DNA of 16,598 bases from JAAYCB01 sp012744395. GTDB lineage: Bacteria; Planctomycetota; Planctomycetia; Pirellulales; Thermoguttaceae. Under the pieces are notes generated by a model. The model was not told the origin of the DNA and ran no database searches. It was given only the letters and a program-made list of their open reading frames with translations. Of this stretch, positions 6,545 through 13,557 are shown in pieces (position 1 is the stretch's first letter; each line of letters begins with the position of its first letter). A program made the position numbers and the translations under genes. The stretch covers positions 1 through 16,598 of the forward strand of contig JAQVNJ010000132.1 of assembly GCA_028703175.1 (NCBI GenBank). The letters run 5' to 3'.

Positions 6545-9500
6545 ATGGTGGAAAAGAAGAGCGCGGCCGACGACCTGATCGGTTTCTACCGCGAGCGGGA
6601 GAAGGAACTCGAGTGCCTCTACCGCCTCGAGGAGATTCTCGCCCAGCGCGACGCGTCGCGCGACGACGTGTTCCACAAGGTCGCCGAGACGGTTCCCTGC
6701 GGGTGGCAGCATCCGCATCTGTGTTGGGCGCGGATCACGATCGGCTCCCACACGTACCAGCTTCCGGGTTTTGTGGAGACACCCCAAGCGCTGGCCGCCG
6801 AGATCGTGATCGGGGGCAAGAAAGGGGGCGAGATCCGCGTCTGCTATACTCGGCGGCTGCCCGAGGCCGACGAGGGCCCCTTCCTGCGGCAGGAAAAACG
6901 CCTGCTTCAGACGATCGCCGACCGGCTGGGCGCGTTCATCCGCCACCAGGAGTTGATCGAGGCGGCCCAGGGGCGGCGGTTGGCGCCGCCGCAAGACGAG
7001 TCGGCGGAGTGGCGCGTGGTGCTCAATCTGCTGCACCATACGGATCGCAACCTGTTCGCCCGAATCTCGGAGAAGATGCTCAATCATCTCTGCTGGAGCG
7101 GCGTGGCGGATGCCGAGCGGCTGCGGCGGACGCTGATTCCGTCCGATTTGGAGCTGGAATGCGGTTCGGACCGCGAGGCCAACAAGCCCTGCCGGATCCA
7201 GCCGCTGGTGATCACCGACCGCCTCAGCAGCGAGATCTTCGGGATTGCGGCCGACCAGCAGACGAGCGAGCAGATTCTGGCCAACCTCCGCAAATGGATC
7301 CAGGACGACAAGCTCGGCTACCTTGCCCGCGTCAGCAACCGGAACGTCACGCTTGCCGAGGTGCTCGGCTCGTTGCGGCGGTTCCGCGAGATGTCGCCGG
7401 AGGGAACGGACCTCTCGCCGGCGACCCGCAAGGGCCTGATCGTCTCGCTGATCCGCCGCTTCCTCTCGCGCCAGCTGGATTTCATCCGCGTCGCCAAGGA
7501 ATCGATCGAGATTCGCAGCTTCTTCGAGATCCTTGAGCGGATCGTCTACCCTTCCGACAGCCACGGCCAGTTGGGCGGCAAGAGCGCGGGGCTGTTTCTG
7601 GCCCAGCAGATCGTGCGGAAATGGAGCGCCGCCGACCCCCTGCTGGCGAACGTCAAGTTCCCCCGGAGCTGGTACATCACCACCGACGCGCTGCTCGCAT
7701 TCCTCCGCTACAACAACCTCGACGAGGTGATGGAGCAGAAATACAGGGACCTCGGCCAGGTCCGGCGCGAATACCCGCACGTGGTGCAAACCTTCAAGAA
7801 CAGCCGCTTCCCGCCGGAGATCGTCCGCGGGCTGTCGATGATTCTCGACGAGCTGGCCGGCGCGCCGCTGATCGTCCGCAGTTCGAGCCTCTTGGAAGAC
7901 AGCCAGGTCGCGGCCTTTTCCGGCAAGTACAAGAGCCTGTTCCTCGCCAACCAGGGGAGCAAGCCGGAGCGGCTCGACGCGCTGCTCGACGCGATTGCCG
8001 AGGTCTATGCCTCGACCTACAGCCCCGATCCGATCGAGTACCGCGCGGAACGCGGCCTGCTCGACTTCAGCGAGGAGATGGGGATCGTGATCCAGGAGGT
8101 CGTCGGAACGCGAGTCGGAGACTATTTCCTGCCCGCCTTCGCCGGCGTCGCCTTCAGCAGCAACGAGCTGCCCTGGTCTCCCCGCATCCACCGCGAGGAC
8201 GGGCTGCTCCGGATGGTGCCCGGCCTGGGCACGCGCGCCGTCGACCGCGTGAGCAACGACTATCCGATCCTCGTCGCTCCGGGGCAACCGGGCCTGCGCG
8301 TGAATGTCGCCCAGGATGAAGTGCTTTACTATGCCCCGAAGAAGATCGATGCAATCAACCTGAAGACCAACACATTCGAGACCGTCGAGGCGCTCGACCT
8401 CGTCCGCAAGCACGGCGCCGAGTTGCCGCTCATTCACCGGATGGTCTCGATTTACGACGGCGCCGGCCTGCGGAGACCAGCCGGGATGAACATCGACTTC
8501 CAGCGCGACGATCTGGTCTTCACCTTCGACGGCCTGATCCACGAGACGCCGCTGCCCAAGCAGATTCACGGCCTGCTCAGGCTGCTGGAGGGCGAAATCG
8601 GCAGGCCGGTCGACATCGAATTCGCCCACGATGGGCAAGACCTGTATCTGCTCCAGTGCCGGGCGCAGAGCAGCTCGCCGGCCAGCGCGCCGGCCCCGAT
8701 CCCCAAGGACATCCCGGCGGAGAACCTCGTATTTACCGCCAACCGCTACGTATCCAGCGGTTGCCTGCCCGCGATCACGCACCTGGTCTACGTCGATCCG
8801 CTGAAGTACACCGCGCTTCCCGAGCGCGACGACCTGCTGGCCGTGGGCCGGGCCGTCAGCCGCCTCAACAAGCTGCTCCCCAAGCGGCAGTTCATTCTCA
8901 TGGGCCCGGGCCGCTGGGGGAGCCGGGGCGACATCCAGCTTGGGGTCAGGGTCACCTATTCGGACATCAACAACACGGCGGCGCTGGTGGAGATTGCCCG
9001 CCGCAAGGGCGACTCGATGCCCGAGGTCTCCTTCGGCACGCACTTCTTTCAGGACCTCGTCGAATCGCGAATCTGCTACCTGCCGCTGTTTCCCGACGAG
9101 GAGGGGGCCGTCTTCAACGAGCGGTTCCTGCTCGGCGCGCCGAACCTGCTGCCCGCGGCGCTTCCCGAATTCGCCCGGCTGGCCGACGCCCTGCGGGTAA
9201 TCGACGTCGGCCAGGCCAGCGGCGGCAAGGTGCTCCAGGTGCTGATGAACGCCGATCTGGGCGAGGCGGTCGGCCTGCTTGCCGAGCCGTCGTCGATCGA
9301 GCAGCTTGCCGAGCCGCGCCCGGATATCGCCTCGCGAGTTCCCGACCGGTTCTGGCTCTGGCGGTTCCGCATCGCCGAGCACATCGCTTCCCAACTCGAT
9401 CCGCAGCGCTACGGCGTGGCGGGCTTCTACGTTGCCGGCAGCACGCAGAACGCCACGGCCGGCCCGGCAAGCGATATCGACATCATCATCCACTTCCGCG

Positions 9501-9724
9501 GGACCCCGCGGCAACGGGCCGACCTGCTGCTATGGCTCGAAGGATGGAGCTTGTGCCTCGATGAAATGAATTACCTGAGGACGGGATACCGCTCGGGCGG
9601 GCTGCTCGACGTGCACCTCGTGACGGACGAGGACATCGCCAACAAGACGAGCTTCGCGGTCAAGATCAATTCCGTCAACGACCCGGCCCAACCCCTGCCG
9701 CTGAAGAAACGCGACGCCGGGTAG
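6545..9724 (+). CDS. GAF-like / PEP synthase ATP-grasp / nucleotidyltransferase fusion protein
   Basis: A protein of about 1059 residues. Residues ~15-135 look like a GAF-type sensor ending in EKRLLQTIADRLGAFI. Residues ~340-710 are the PEP synthase/PPDK ATP-grasp module: GGKSAG near 345, IVRSSSLLEDSQ near 442, AFSGKYKSLF near 457, and DIEFAHDGQDLYLLQCRA near 690-706. Then comes a module with GPGRWGSRGD (~787) and GTHFFQDLVE (~832), which I recall from PEP synthase-like proteins of Bacteroidetes. The C-terminus (~950-1050) is a pol-beta-type nucleotidyltransferase with GSTQ (~965) and DIDI (~978). The phosphohistidine swivel and PEP-binding barrel of real dikinases are not visible, so PEP synthesis is unlikely. 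Start is uncertain: ATG 6545 has GGGAG 11 nt upstream, and ATG 6503 is the alternative. The frame also extends into gdh, but that start is implausible. The TAG stop lies inside the first copy of a repeat. Confidence 0.85.
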   Translation: MVEKKSAADDLIGFYREREKELECLYRLEEILAQRDASRDDVFHKVAETVPCGWQHPHLCWARITIGSHTYQLPGFVETPQALAAEIVIGGKKGGEIRVCYTRRLPEADEGPFLRQEKRLLQTIADRLGAFIRHQELIEAAQGRRLAPPQDESAEWRVVLNLLHHTDRNLFARISEKMLNHLCWSGVADAERLRRTLIPSDLELECGSDREANKPCRIQPLVITDRLSSEIFGIAADQQTSEQILANLRKWIQDDKLGYLARVSNRNVTLAEVLGSLRRFREMSPEGTDLSPATRKGLIVSLIRRFLSRQLDFIRVAKESIEIRSFFEILERIVYPSDSHGQLGGKSAGLFLAQQIVRKWSAADPLLANVKFPRSWYITTDALLAFLRYNNLDEVMEQKYRDLGQVRREYPHVVQTFKNSRFPPEIVRGLSMILDELAGAPLIVRSSSLLEDSQVAAFSGKYKSLFLANQGSKPERLDALLDAIAEVYASTYSPDPIEYRAERGLLDFSEEMGIVIQEVVGTRVGDYFLPAFAGVAFSSNELPWSPRIHREDGLLRMVPGLGTRAVDRVSNDYPILVAPGQPGLRVNVAQDEVLYYAPKKIDAINLKTNTFETVEALDLVRKHGAELPLIHRMVSIYDGAGLRRPAGMNIDFQRDDLVFTFDGLIHETPLPKQIHGLLRLLEGEIGRPVDIEFAHDGQDLYLLQCRAQSSSPASAPAPIPKDIPAENLVFTANRYVSSGCLPAITHLVYVDPLKYTALPERDDLLAVGRAVSRLNKLLPKRQFILMGPGRWGSRGDIQLGVRVTYSDINNTAALVEIARRKGDSMPEVSFGTHFFQDLVESRICYLPLFPDEEGAVFNERFLLGAPNLLPAALPEFARLADALRVIDVGQASGGKVLQVLMNADLGEAVGLLAEPSSIEQLAEPRPDIASRVPDRFWLWRFRIAEHIASQLDPQRYGVAGFYVAGSTQNATAGPASDIDIIIHFRGTPRQRADLLLWLEGWSLCLDEMNYLRTGYRSGGLLDVHLVTDEDIANKTSFAVKINSVNDPAQPLPLKKRDAG

Positions 9725-9833
9725 GGTGGTGCAGAGCGGGCCAGCCGGTAGCGGTCTGACTGGCCGCCGCCGCCACCGGGAACCGAACAAGCTTGCGCAA
9801 CCGGTCCGTCAGCGCCGTCCCACCAATGGCTGA
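9721..9833 (+). repeat. tandem repeat, copy 1 (about 113 bp)
   Basis: Begins GTAGGGTGGTGCAGAGCG and ends CCCACCAATGGCTGA. It matches copy 2 with only three differences over 113 bp, all transitions, and the period is 130 bp. The TAG near its left edge is the stop codon of the preceding gene. GCCGGT and ACTGGC inside it can form a 6 bp stem. The GGTGG start and CCACCA end are imperfectly complementary, as in dispersed repeats of the GTAGGGTGG...CCCACCAA type seen in many genomes. Confidence 0.9.
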
Positions 9834-9850
9834 GCTTCCGAACATGCGAG

Positions 9851-9963
9851 GTAGGGTGGTGCAGAGCGGGCCAGCCGGTAGCGGTCTGACCGGCCGCCGC
9901 CGCCACCGGGAACCGAACAAGCTTGCGCAACCGGTCCGTCAGCGCCGCCCCACCAATGGTTGA
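9851..9963 (+). repeat. tandem repeat, copy 2 (about 113 bp)
   Basis: Same unit as 9721-9833. The three differences are T to C at unit positions 41 and 98 and C to T at position 110. The first turns a G-T pair of the internal stem (GCCGGT with ACTGGC) into a G-C pair (ACCGGC), so the hairpin is kept in both copies. The copies are separated by 17 bp of unrelated sequence. Confidence 0.9.
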
Positions 9964-10060
9964 CCACGGAGCGTATCATGCCTCCTGGTTCCCAAGCTCC
10001 TTCCTAGCCGTTTTCGTCACGCCAGGCGCCGTTTGGCGGTATGTGCGTTTCAGACGCCAG

Positions 10061-10086
10061 CGTTCCCAAGCTGGAGCTTGGGAACG
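10061..10086. repeat. perfect 12 bp inverted repeat, probable dispersed REP-like element
   Basis: CGTTCCCAAGCT, GG, AGCTTGGGAACG forms a perfect 12 bp stem with a 2 nt centre. The same string (GTTCCCAAGCT...AGCTTGGGAAC) is familiar from intergenic repeats of planctomycetes and cyanobacteria. That is recollection, not a search. A related single arm, GGTTCCCAAGCTCC, lies about 70 bp upstream. Confidence 0.75.
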
Positions 10087-10248
10087 AGGGGGAGGGCGGG
10101 GCGAGGGACTGACCTTCGAATCCTCGCCGCTTGACCTGCCTGGGTTGCATCCAGCCCCGCCGCCGCTATCCTGGAGGTTGTCAACCGCCGGGCGATGGCC
10201 CCCCGCGGGGCGGCACGCTCGCGGCCGACGGCGGCCGGCTTCTCTACC

Positions 10249-10253
10249 AGGAG
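10249..10253 (+). promoter_or_regulatory. ribosome binding site that fixes the PII start
   Basis: AGGAG lies 8 nt before the GTG at 10262. This, together with the normal PII N-terminus beginning there, rules out the longer in-frame start at 9923. Confidence 0.7.
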
Positions 10254-10261
10254 TCCCTCGT

Positions 10262-10609
10262 GTGAAACTCGTCCTTGCCATCATTCAGCCGCCCAAGCTG
10301 GATGCCGTTGAAGAGGCCCTCAACAAGATCGAGGTCACGCGGATGACCGTGACCGACGTGCAGGGTTACGGCCAGCAGCGGGGCCGCAGCGCGACCTACC
10401 GCGGGCATGAATACCATCTCAAGCTGCTCCGCAAGGTGCTGCTGGAAATCGTCGTCAACGACGACTTCCTCGAGCGGACCATCGAGACGATTTGCAGCGT
10501 CGCCCGGACCGGACGGGAAGGGTCGATCGGAGATGGCAAGATTTTTGTCCTGCCGGTCGGTGAGGCGATCCAGGTGAACGACGGGGCGAGAGGGCCGGGA
10601 GCCGTCTGA
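10262..10609 (+). CDS. PII nitrogen regulatory protein, variant (GlnB/GlnK family)
   Basis: This 115-residue protein starts with GTG. PII trimers sense ATP/ADP and 2-oxoglutarate and control ammonium transport and assimilation. Typical features are KLVLAIIQPPKLDAVEEAL at the N-terminus, the T-loop with Gln39 and YRGHEY (46-51), so Tyr51, the uridylylation site in enterobacteria, is kept, and TG...GDGKIFV (83-96). Two features are unusual. The B-loop has three extra residues (TGREGSIGDGK), moving the lysine to 93. The usual C-terminal IRIRTGE, whose two arginines contact ATP phosphates, is replaced by IQVNDGA (103-109). It lies 537 nt after the giant fusion gene, downstream of repeats, so it may have its own promoter. 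It cannot be assigned to GlnB or GlnK, and no ammonium transporter gene is in the window. Confidence 0.92.
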   Translation: MKLVLAIIQPPKLDAVEEALNKIEVTRMTVTDVQGYGQQRGRSATYRGHEYHLKLLRKVLLEIVVNDDFLERTIETICSVARTGREGSIGDGKIFVLPVGEAIQVNDGARGPGAV

Positions 10610-10618
10610 GGGAGAGAG

Positions 10619-10646
10619 TTTTCAGTTTTCAGTTTTCAGTTTTCAA
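10619..10646 (+). repeat. four tandem copies of the heptamer TTTTCAG
   Basis: TTTTCAG repeats at 10619, 10626, 10633 and 10640, the last ending CAA instead of CAG. It lies 10 nt after the PII stop and about 65 nt before the sulfatase ATG. It could be a slippage-prone spacer. It is too short for a CRISPR or a known element. Confidence 0.85.
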
Positions 10647-10711
10647 GGTTTGGCCGGTAGCTGTGAGCTGTAACGTGTGCCCTGAAGTTTGTTGATCCGC
10701 GAGGTGGGTTG

Positions 10712-12289
10712 ATGGTTGAACGGCGAGTCTGCGGGCTGGTGTTGATCCTGTTGGCGGCGGTGCCGGCATGGTCGCAAGGGGCGGAGCGGCCGAATATCCT
10801 GTTCTGCATCGCCGACGACGCCTCCTATCCGCACATGGGGGCCTATGGCTGCTCCTGGATCGAAACGCCGGTCTTCGATCGCGTCGCGCGGGAGGGGATT
10901 CTATTCACCCGCTGCTACACGCCGAACGCCAAGTGCGCCCCCTCGCGGGCCTGCATCCTCACCGGCCGCAACTCCTGGCAGTTGGAGGAGGCCGCCAACC
11001 ATGTTCCCCACTTTCCGGCCAAGTTCAAGACCTATGCCGAAACACTGGCTGAGCAGGGTTACCATGTCGGGTTCACCGGCAAGGGCTGGGCGCCGGGCGA
11101 CGCGGGCACGATCGACGGCAAGCCGCGCCAGCTGGCCGGGCGGCCTTATCAGGCCAACCGCACAAAACCGCCCACCAGCGGCATCGCCAATTGCGATTAC
11201 GCGGCGAATTTCAAAGCCTTCCTCCAAGCCCGACCGGACCGGCAGCCGTTTTGCTTCTGGTACGGCGGGTTCGAGCCGCACCGCGGTTACGAGTATGGCT
11301 CGGGCGCGGCCAAGGGCGGCAAAAACATCGCGCAAATCGGCGAGGTCGTCGCCTTCTGGCCCGACAACGAGACGGTCCGCAACGACCTGCTCGACTACGC
11401 CTATGAAATCGAATACTTCGATCAGCACCTGGGCCGAATGCTCGCTCTGCTGGAGGAGACCGGCGAGTTGGACAACACGCTGATCCTGGTCACGGCCGAC
11501 AACGGCATGCCCTTCCCGCGAATCAAGGGGCAAGAATACGAGTACTCCAACCACCTGCCCCTGGCGATCATGTGGAAAAACGGAATCCAGCGGCCCGGGC
11601 GGACGGTCGACGATTTTGTCAGCTTCATCGATTTCGCGCCCACGCTGCTCGACCTGGCCGGCGCCGACGACGCGAAGGCCGGCATGCAGCCGATCGAGGG
11701 ACGCAGTCTCAGGCGGATCTTCGCCTCCACCGCCGGCGGTGTCGTCTGCGCCGACCGCGACCACGTGCTGATCGGCAAGGAGCGCCACGATGTCGGACGG
11801 CCCCACGATTGGGGCTACCCGGTCCGCGGCATCGTCAAGGGAGAGCATCTCTATCTGAGAAATTACGAGCCCGGCCGGTGGCCGGCGGGCAATCCGGAGA
11901 CGGGTTACCTGAATTGCGACGGCAGTCCCACGAAAACCGAAATCCTCAACCTCCGCCGCAGCGGCGCCGCCCCACAGTACTGGTCCTGGTCGTTCGGCAA
12001 GCGACCTGCAGAAGAGCTCTACCACGTCGTCAACGACCCCGGCTGCATGGAGAACCTGGCGGACAGGCCCGAACTCCAGCGGCTCAAGGAGGAGCTGAGG
12101 GCGCAGCTCGCCGCGGAGCTCCGCGCGCAGAACGACCCGCGGATGTTCGGCCAAGGACAGATCTTCGACAGGTATCCTTACGCCGACAAACGCACGGCCG
12201 GCTTCTACGAGCGTTTCCTCGGCGGCGAAACCATCAAGGCCGGCTGGGTCAATCCGACGGATTTCGAGCAGCAACCGATCGGCCGGTGA
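10712..12289 (+). CDS. secreted sulfatase, N-sulfoglucosamine sulfohydrolase-like (S1 family)
   Basis: A 525-residue formylglycine-dependent sulfatase. The signal peptide covers residues 1-23 (VCGLVLILLAAVPAWSQG). Asp35 and Asp36 (IADD) are metal ligands, and CAPSR (75-79) with LTGR gives Cys75 as the residue converted to formylglycine. A second metal-site element is TADNGMP in mid-protein. The overall pattern (HMGAYGCSWIETP, FTGKGWAPGD, EELYHVVNDPGCMENLAD) resembles heparan N-sulfatase-like S1 sulfatases, so N-sulfated glucosamine is a possible substrate, but this is resemblance only. The ATG at 10712 has GAGGTG 5 nt upstream, and the in-frame TTG at 10709 is less likely. No maturase gene is present in the window. 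Its 3' end overlaps the convergent Fe-S gene by 41 bp. Confidence 0.92.
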   Translation: MVERRVCGLVLILLAAVPAWSQGAERPNILFCIADDASYPHMGAYGCSWIETPVFDRVAREGILFTRCYTPNAKCAPSRACILTGRNSWQLEEAANHVPHFPAKFKTYAETLAEQGYHVGFTGKGWAPGDAGTIDGKPRQLAGRPYQANRTKPPTSGIANCDYAANFKAFLQARPDRQPFCFWYGGFEPHRGYEYGSGAAKGGKNIAQIGEVVAFWPDNETVRNDLLDYAYEIEYFDQHLGRMLALLEETGELDNTLILVTADNGMPFPRIKGQEYEYSNHLPLAIMWKNGIQRPGRTVDDFVSFIDFAPTLLDLAGADDAKAGMQPIEGRSLRRIFASTAGGVVCADRDHVLIGKERHDVGRPHDWGYPVRGIVKGEHLYLRNYEPGRWPAGNPETGYLNCDGSPTKTEILNLRRSGAAPQYWSWSFGKRPAEELYHVVNDPGCMENLADRPELQRLKEELRAQLAAELRAQNDPRMFGQGQIFDRYPYADKRTAGFYERFLGGETIKAGWVNPTDFEQQPIGR

Positions 12290-13535
12290 GCGGCGGCGCG
12301 GCCGGGCGGACCGCGATCGCGGCCATCGGCGTGCAGGCGACCTGGCACGCGCCGCATCCCGGGCAATTCGCCTCGGCGACGATCGGATAGCGCCGATCGT
12401 CTTCAAACGTCCACTCGTGCAGCGTGATCGCATCGTAGGGGCACGCGTCGATGCACATCGCGCGGCATTCGCTGCCCAAAGCCAGCAGGCAGCGGTCCAT
12501 CAGCACCTCGGCAAGGCCGATCGGCTGATTCGGCTTCTCTTCCAGGCGAAGCGGCGCAAGGGCGCCCGACGGGCAGGCTTGGGTGCATGCCACGCAGTCT
12601 TCGCGGCAGTAATCGGAGTCGAAAGAGACAATCGGCGCAAGCCACGCGGCGGCCGATTCGGATCGCCAGCCGGTGGCAATGATCCCCGCCGGGCAGGACC
12701 GGATGCAGTTGCCGCAGCGCAGGCAGAGCTGGCCGAACTGCCATAAGGGGACGGCGCCCGGGGGGCGGAGTGCTCGCGGCTGCCGCTGCCGGCCCGCCGC
12801 CTGCGCGCGCATCCCGAGCGGAACGCCCAAGGCCGCGCAGGCGGCGCCGCCGGCCGCCGCCAACAGCGACCGCCGCGACACGGGGCCAACCAGGAGCCGC
12901 TCCGTCCCGTTGGCCTCCGTGGACGAATCGCCCACCGCAAGCCGCCTTGGCAGCCAGCGCCGGCCGGCGGCGACGAGCTCCTGGAAGGCGCCCAGCGGGC
13001 AGAGTTTTAAACACCAAACGCCCGGCAGCGCGGCCGAGAGGAGCAGGACCAAGGCCACTGCCGCCGCCGCGGCAGTGGCCGCCGGACTGGTTGGCCGGTG
13101 CGCCAGGCCGACGGCGCCGGTAAACATCGCCAGGGGATCGAGCCAGAGGAAGAGCGGGTAGCCGGCCGCCGCCGCCCCGATGGAAACGAGCACGAGCCAG
13201 CGGCCGATCCGCGGCACCGGCCCGCATCGCGACGCCGAGACCGGGGAGAGCCGGCCGGCGCACTCGGTCAGCAGCCCCACCGGGCAGGCCCAGCGGCAGA
13301 ACCAGCGCCGCCTGGCGATGACCACGAGGAGCACCGGCAGGCCGAACAGGGCGGCCCCGCCGGCGGCCCGCGTGGCGATCGTCGAGGCGAGCATGACAAA
13401 CGGGCTCAGCGCCGGAACGGCCTTGGCGGCGGCCGACCACGGGAAGAGCGGCAGCACGAGAACCGCGGCGGCCGCCAGCGCCCCGCAGCGGACGAGCGTG
13501 CGAACAAGCCGGCGAGACTTCAGCTTCTCGTTCAC
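12249..13535 (-). CDS. membrane polyferredoxin, NapH-NapG-like fusion
   Basis: A 428-residue protein. The N-terminal half has about five hydrophobic segments (about 17-33, 43-57, 60-75, 112-132, 153-170) and the two CxxxCP motifs typical of NapH/NosR-type quinol oxidases: CRWACP (80-85) and CLKLCP (175-180). A Tat-like motif follows in mid-protein (SRRSLLAAAGG, 220-230) with a hydrophobic run. The C-terminal half has four 4Fe-4S cysteine sets starting at residues 271, 310, 349 and 391, as in NapG/MauM ferredoxins. Such proteins move electrons between the quinone pool and a periplasmic partner. Start is GTG at 13535, with only a weak ribosome site. The FAD oxidoreductase gene ends 22 nt upstream, so the two are probably one operon and redox partners. 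Confidence 0.85.
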   Translation of the reverse strand: MNEKLKSRRLVRTLVRCGALAAAAVLVLPLFPWSAAAKAVPALSPFVMLASTIATRAAGGAALFGLPVLLVVIARRRWFCRWACPVGLLTECAGRLSPVSASRCGPVPRIGRWLVLVSIGAAAAGYPLFLWLDPLAMFTGAVGLAHRPTSPAATAAAAAVALVLLLSAALPGVWCLKLCPLGAFQELVAAGRRWLPRRLAVGDSSTEANGTERLLVGPVSRRSLLAAAGGAACAALGVPLGMRAQAAGRQRQPRALRPPGAVPLWQFGQLCLRCGNCIRSCPAGIIATGWRSESAAAWLAPIVSFDSDYCREDCVACTQACPSGALAPLRLEEKPNQPIGLAEVLMDRCLLALGSECRAMCIDACPYDAITLHEWTFEDDRRYPIVAEANCPGCGACQVACTPMAAIAVRPAAPPLTGRSVAARNPSD

Positions 13536-13557
13536 GTCAGGGGTCCGCCGTGCCGGG

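Larger units (their letters stand above)
9964..10261. other. non-coding region upstream of the PII gene
   Basis: A reading frame in phase with PII extends upstream through this stretch, but it has no coding character and crosses repeats. The stretch contains a half-copy TTCCCAAGCTCC near 9990, the perfect hairpin at 10061-10086, and a CCCCGCGGGG palindrome at 10201-10210. TTGACC at 10131 has no -10 box at a proper distance, and no sigma54 site was found. The PII ribosome site lies at its end. Confidence 0.5.

Noticed and set aside
4819..6546. 575-codon open frame on the minus strand
   Set aside because: Antisense shadow of glutamate dehydrogenase; the plus frame has clear catalytic motifs.
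6416..9514. 1032-codon open frame on the minus strand
   Set aside because: It is antisense to the ATP-grasp/NTase gene, shows no recognisable domain, and is explained by GC-rich codon bias that removes stops from the opposite strand.
9721..9963. CRISPR array or attachment-site duplication
   Set aside because: Only two units, 113 bp long with a 17 bp spacer, no Cas genes, and no integrase nearby.
10131..10172. Promoter for the PII gene (TTGACC ... TATCCT)
   Set aside because: The spacing is 30 bases, far outside the sigma70 range, and no sigma54 GG-N10-GC pattern fits.
9923..10261. N-terminal extension of the PII frame
   Set aside because: It crosses repeats and a hairpin, and a strong AGGAG with a GTG marks the normal PII start at 10262.
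10901..12433. 510-codon open frame on the minus strand
   Set aside because: Antisense shadow of the sulfatase gene, which has an unmistakable CAPSR motif on the plus strand.
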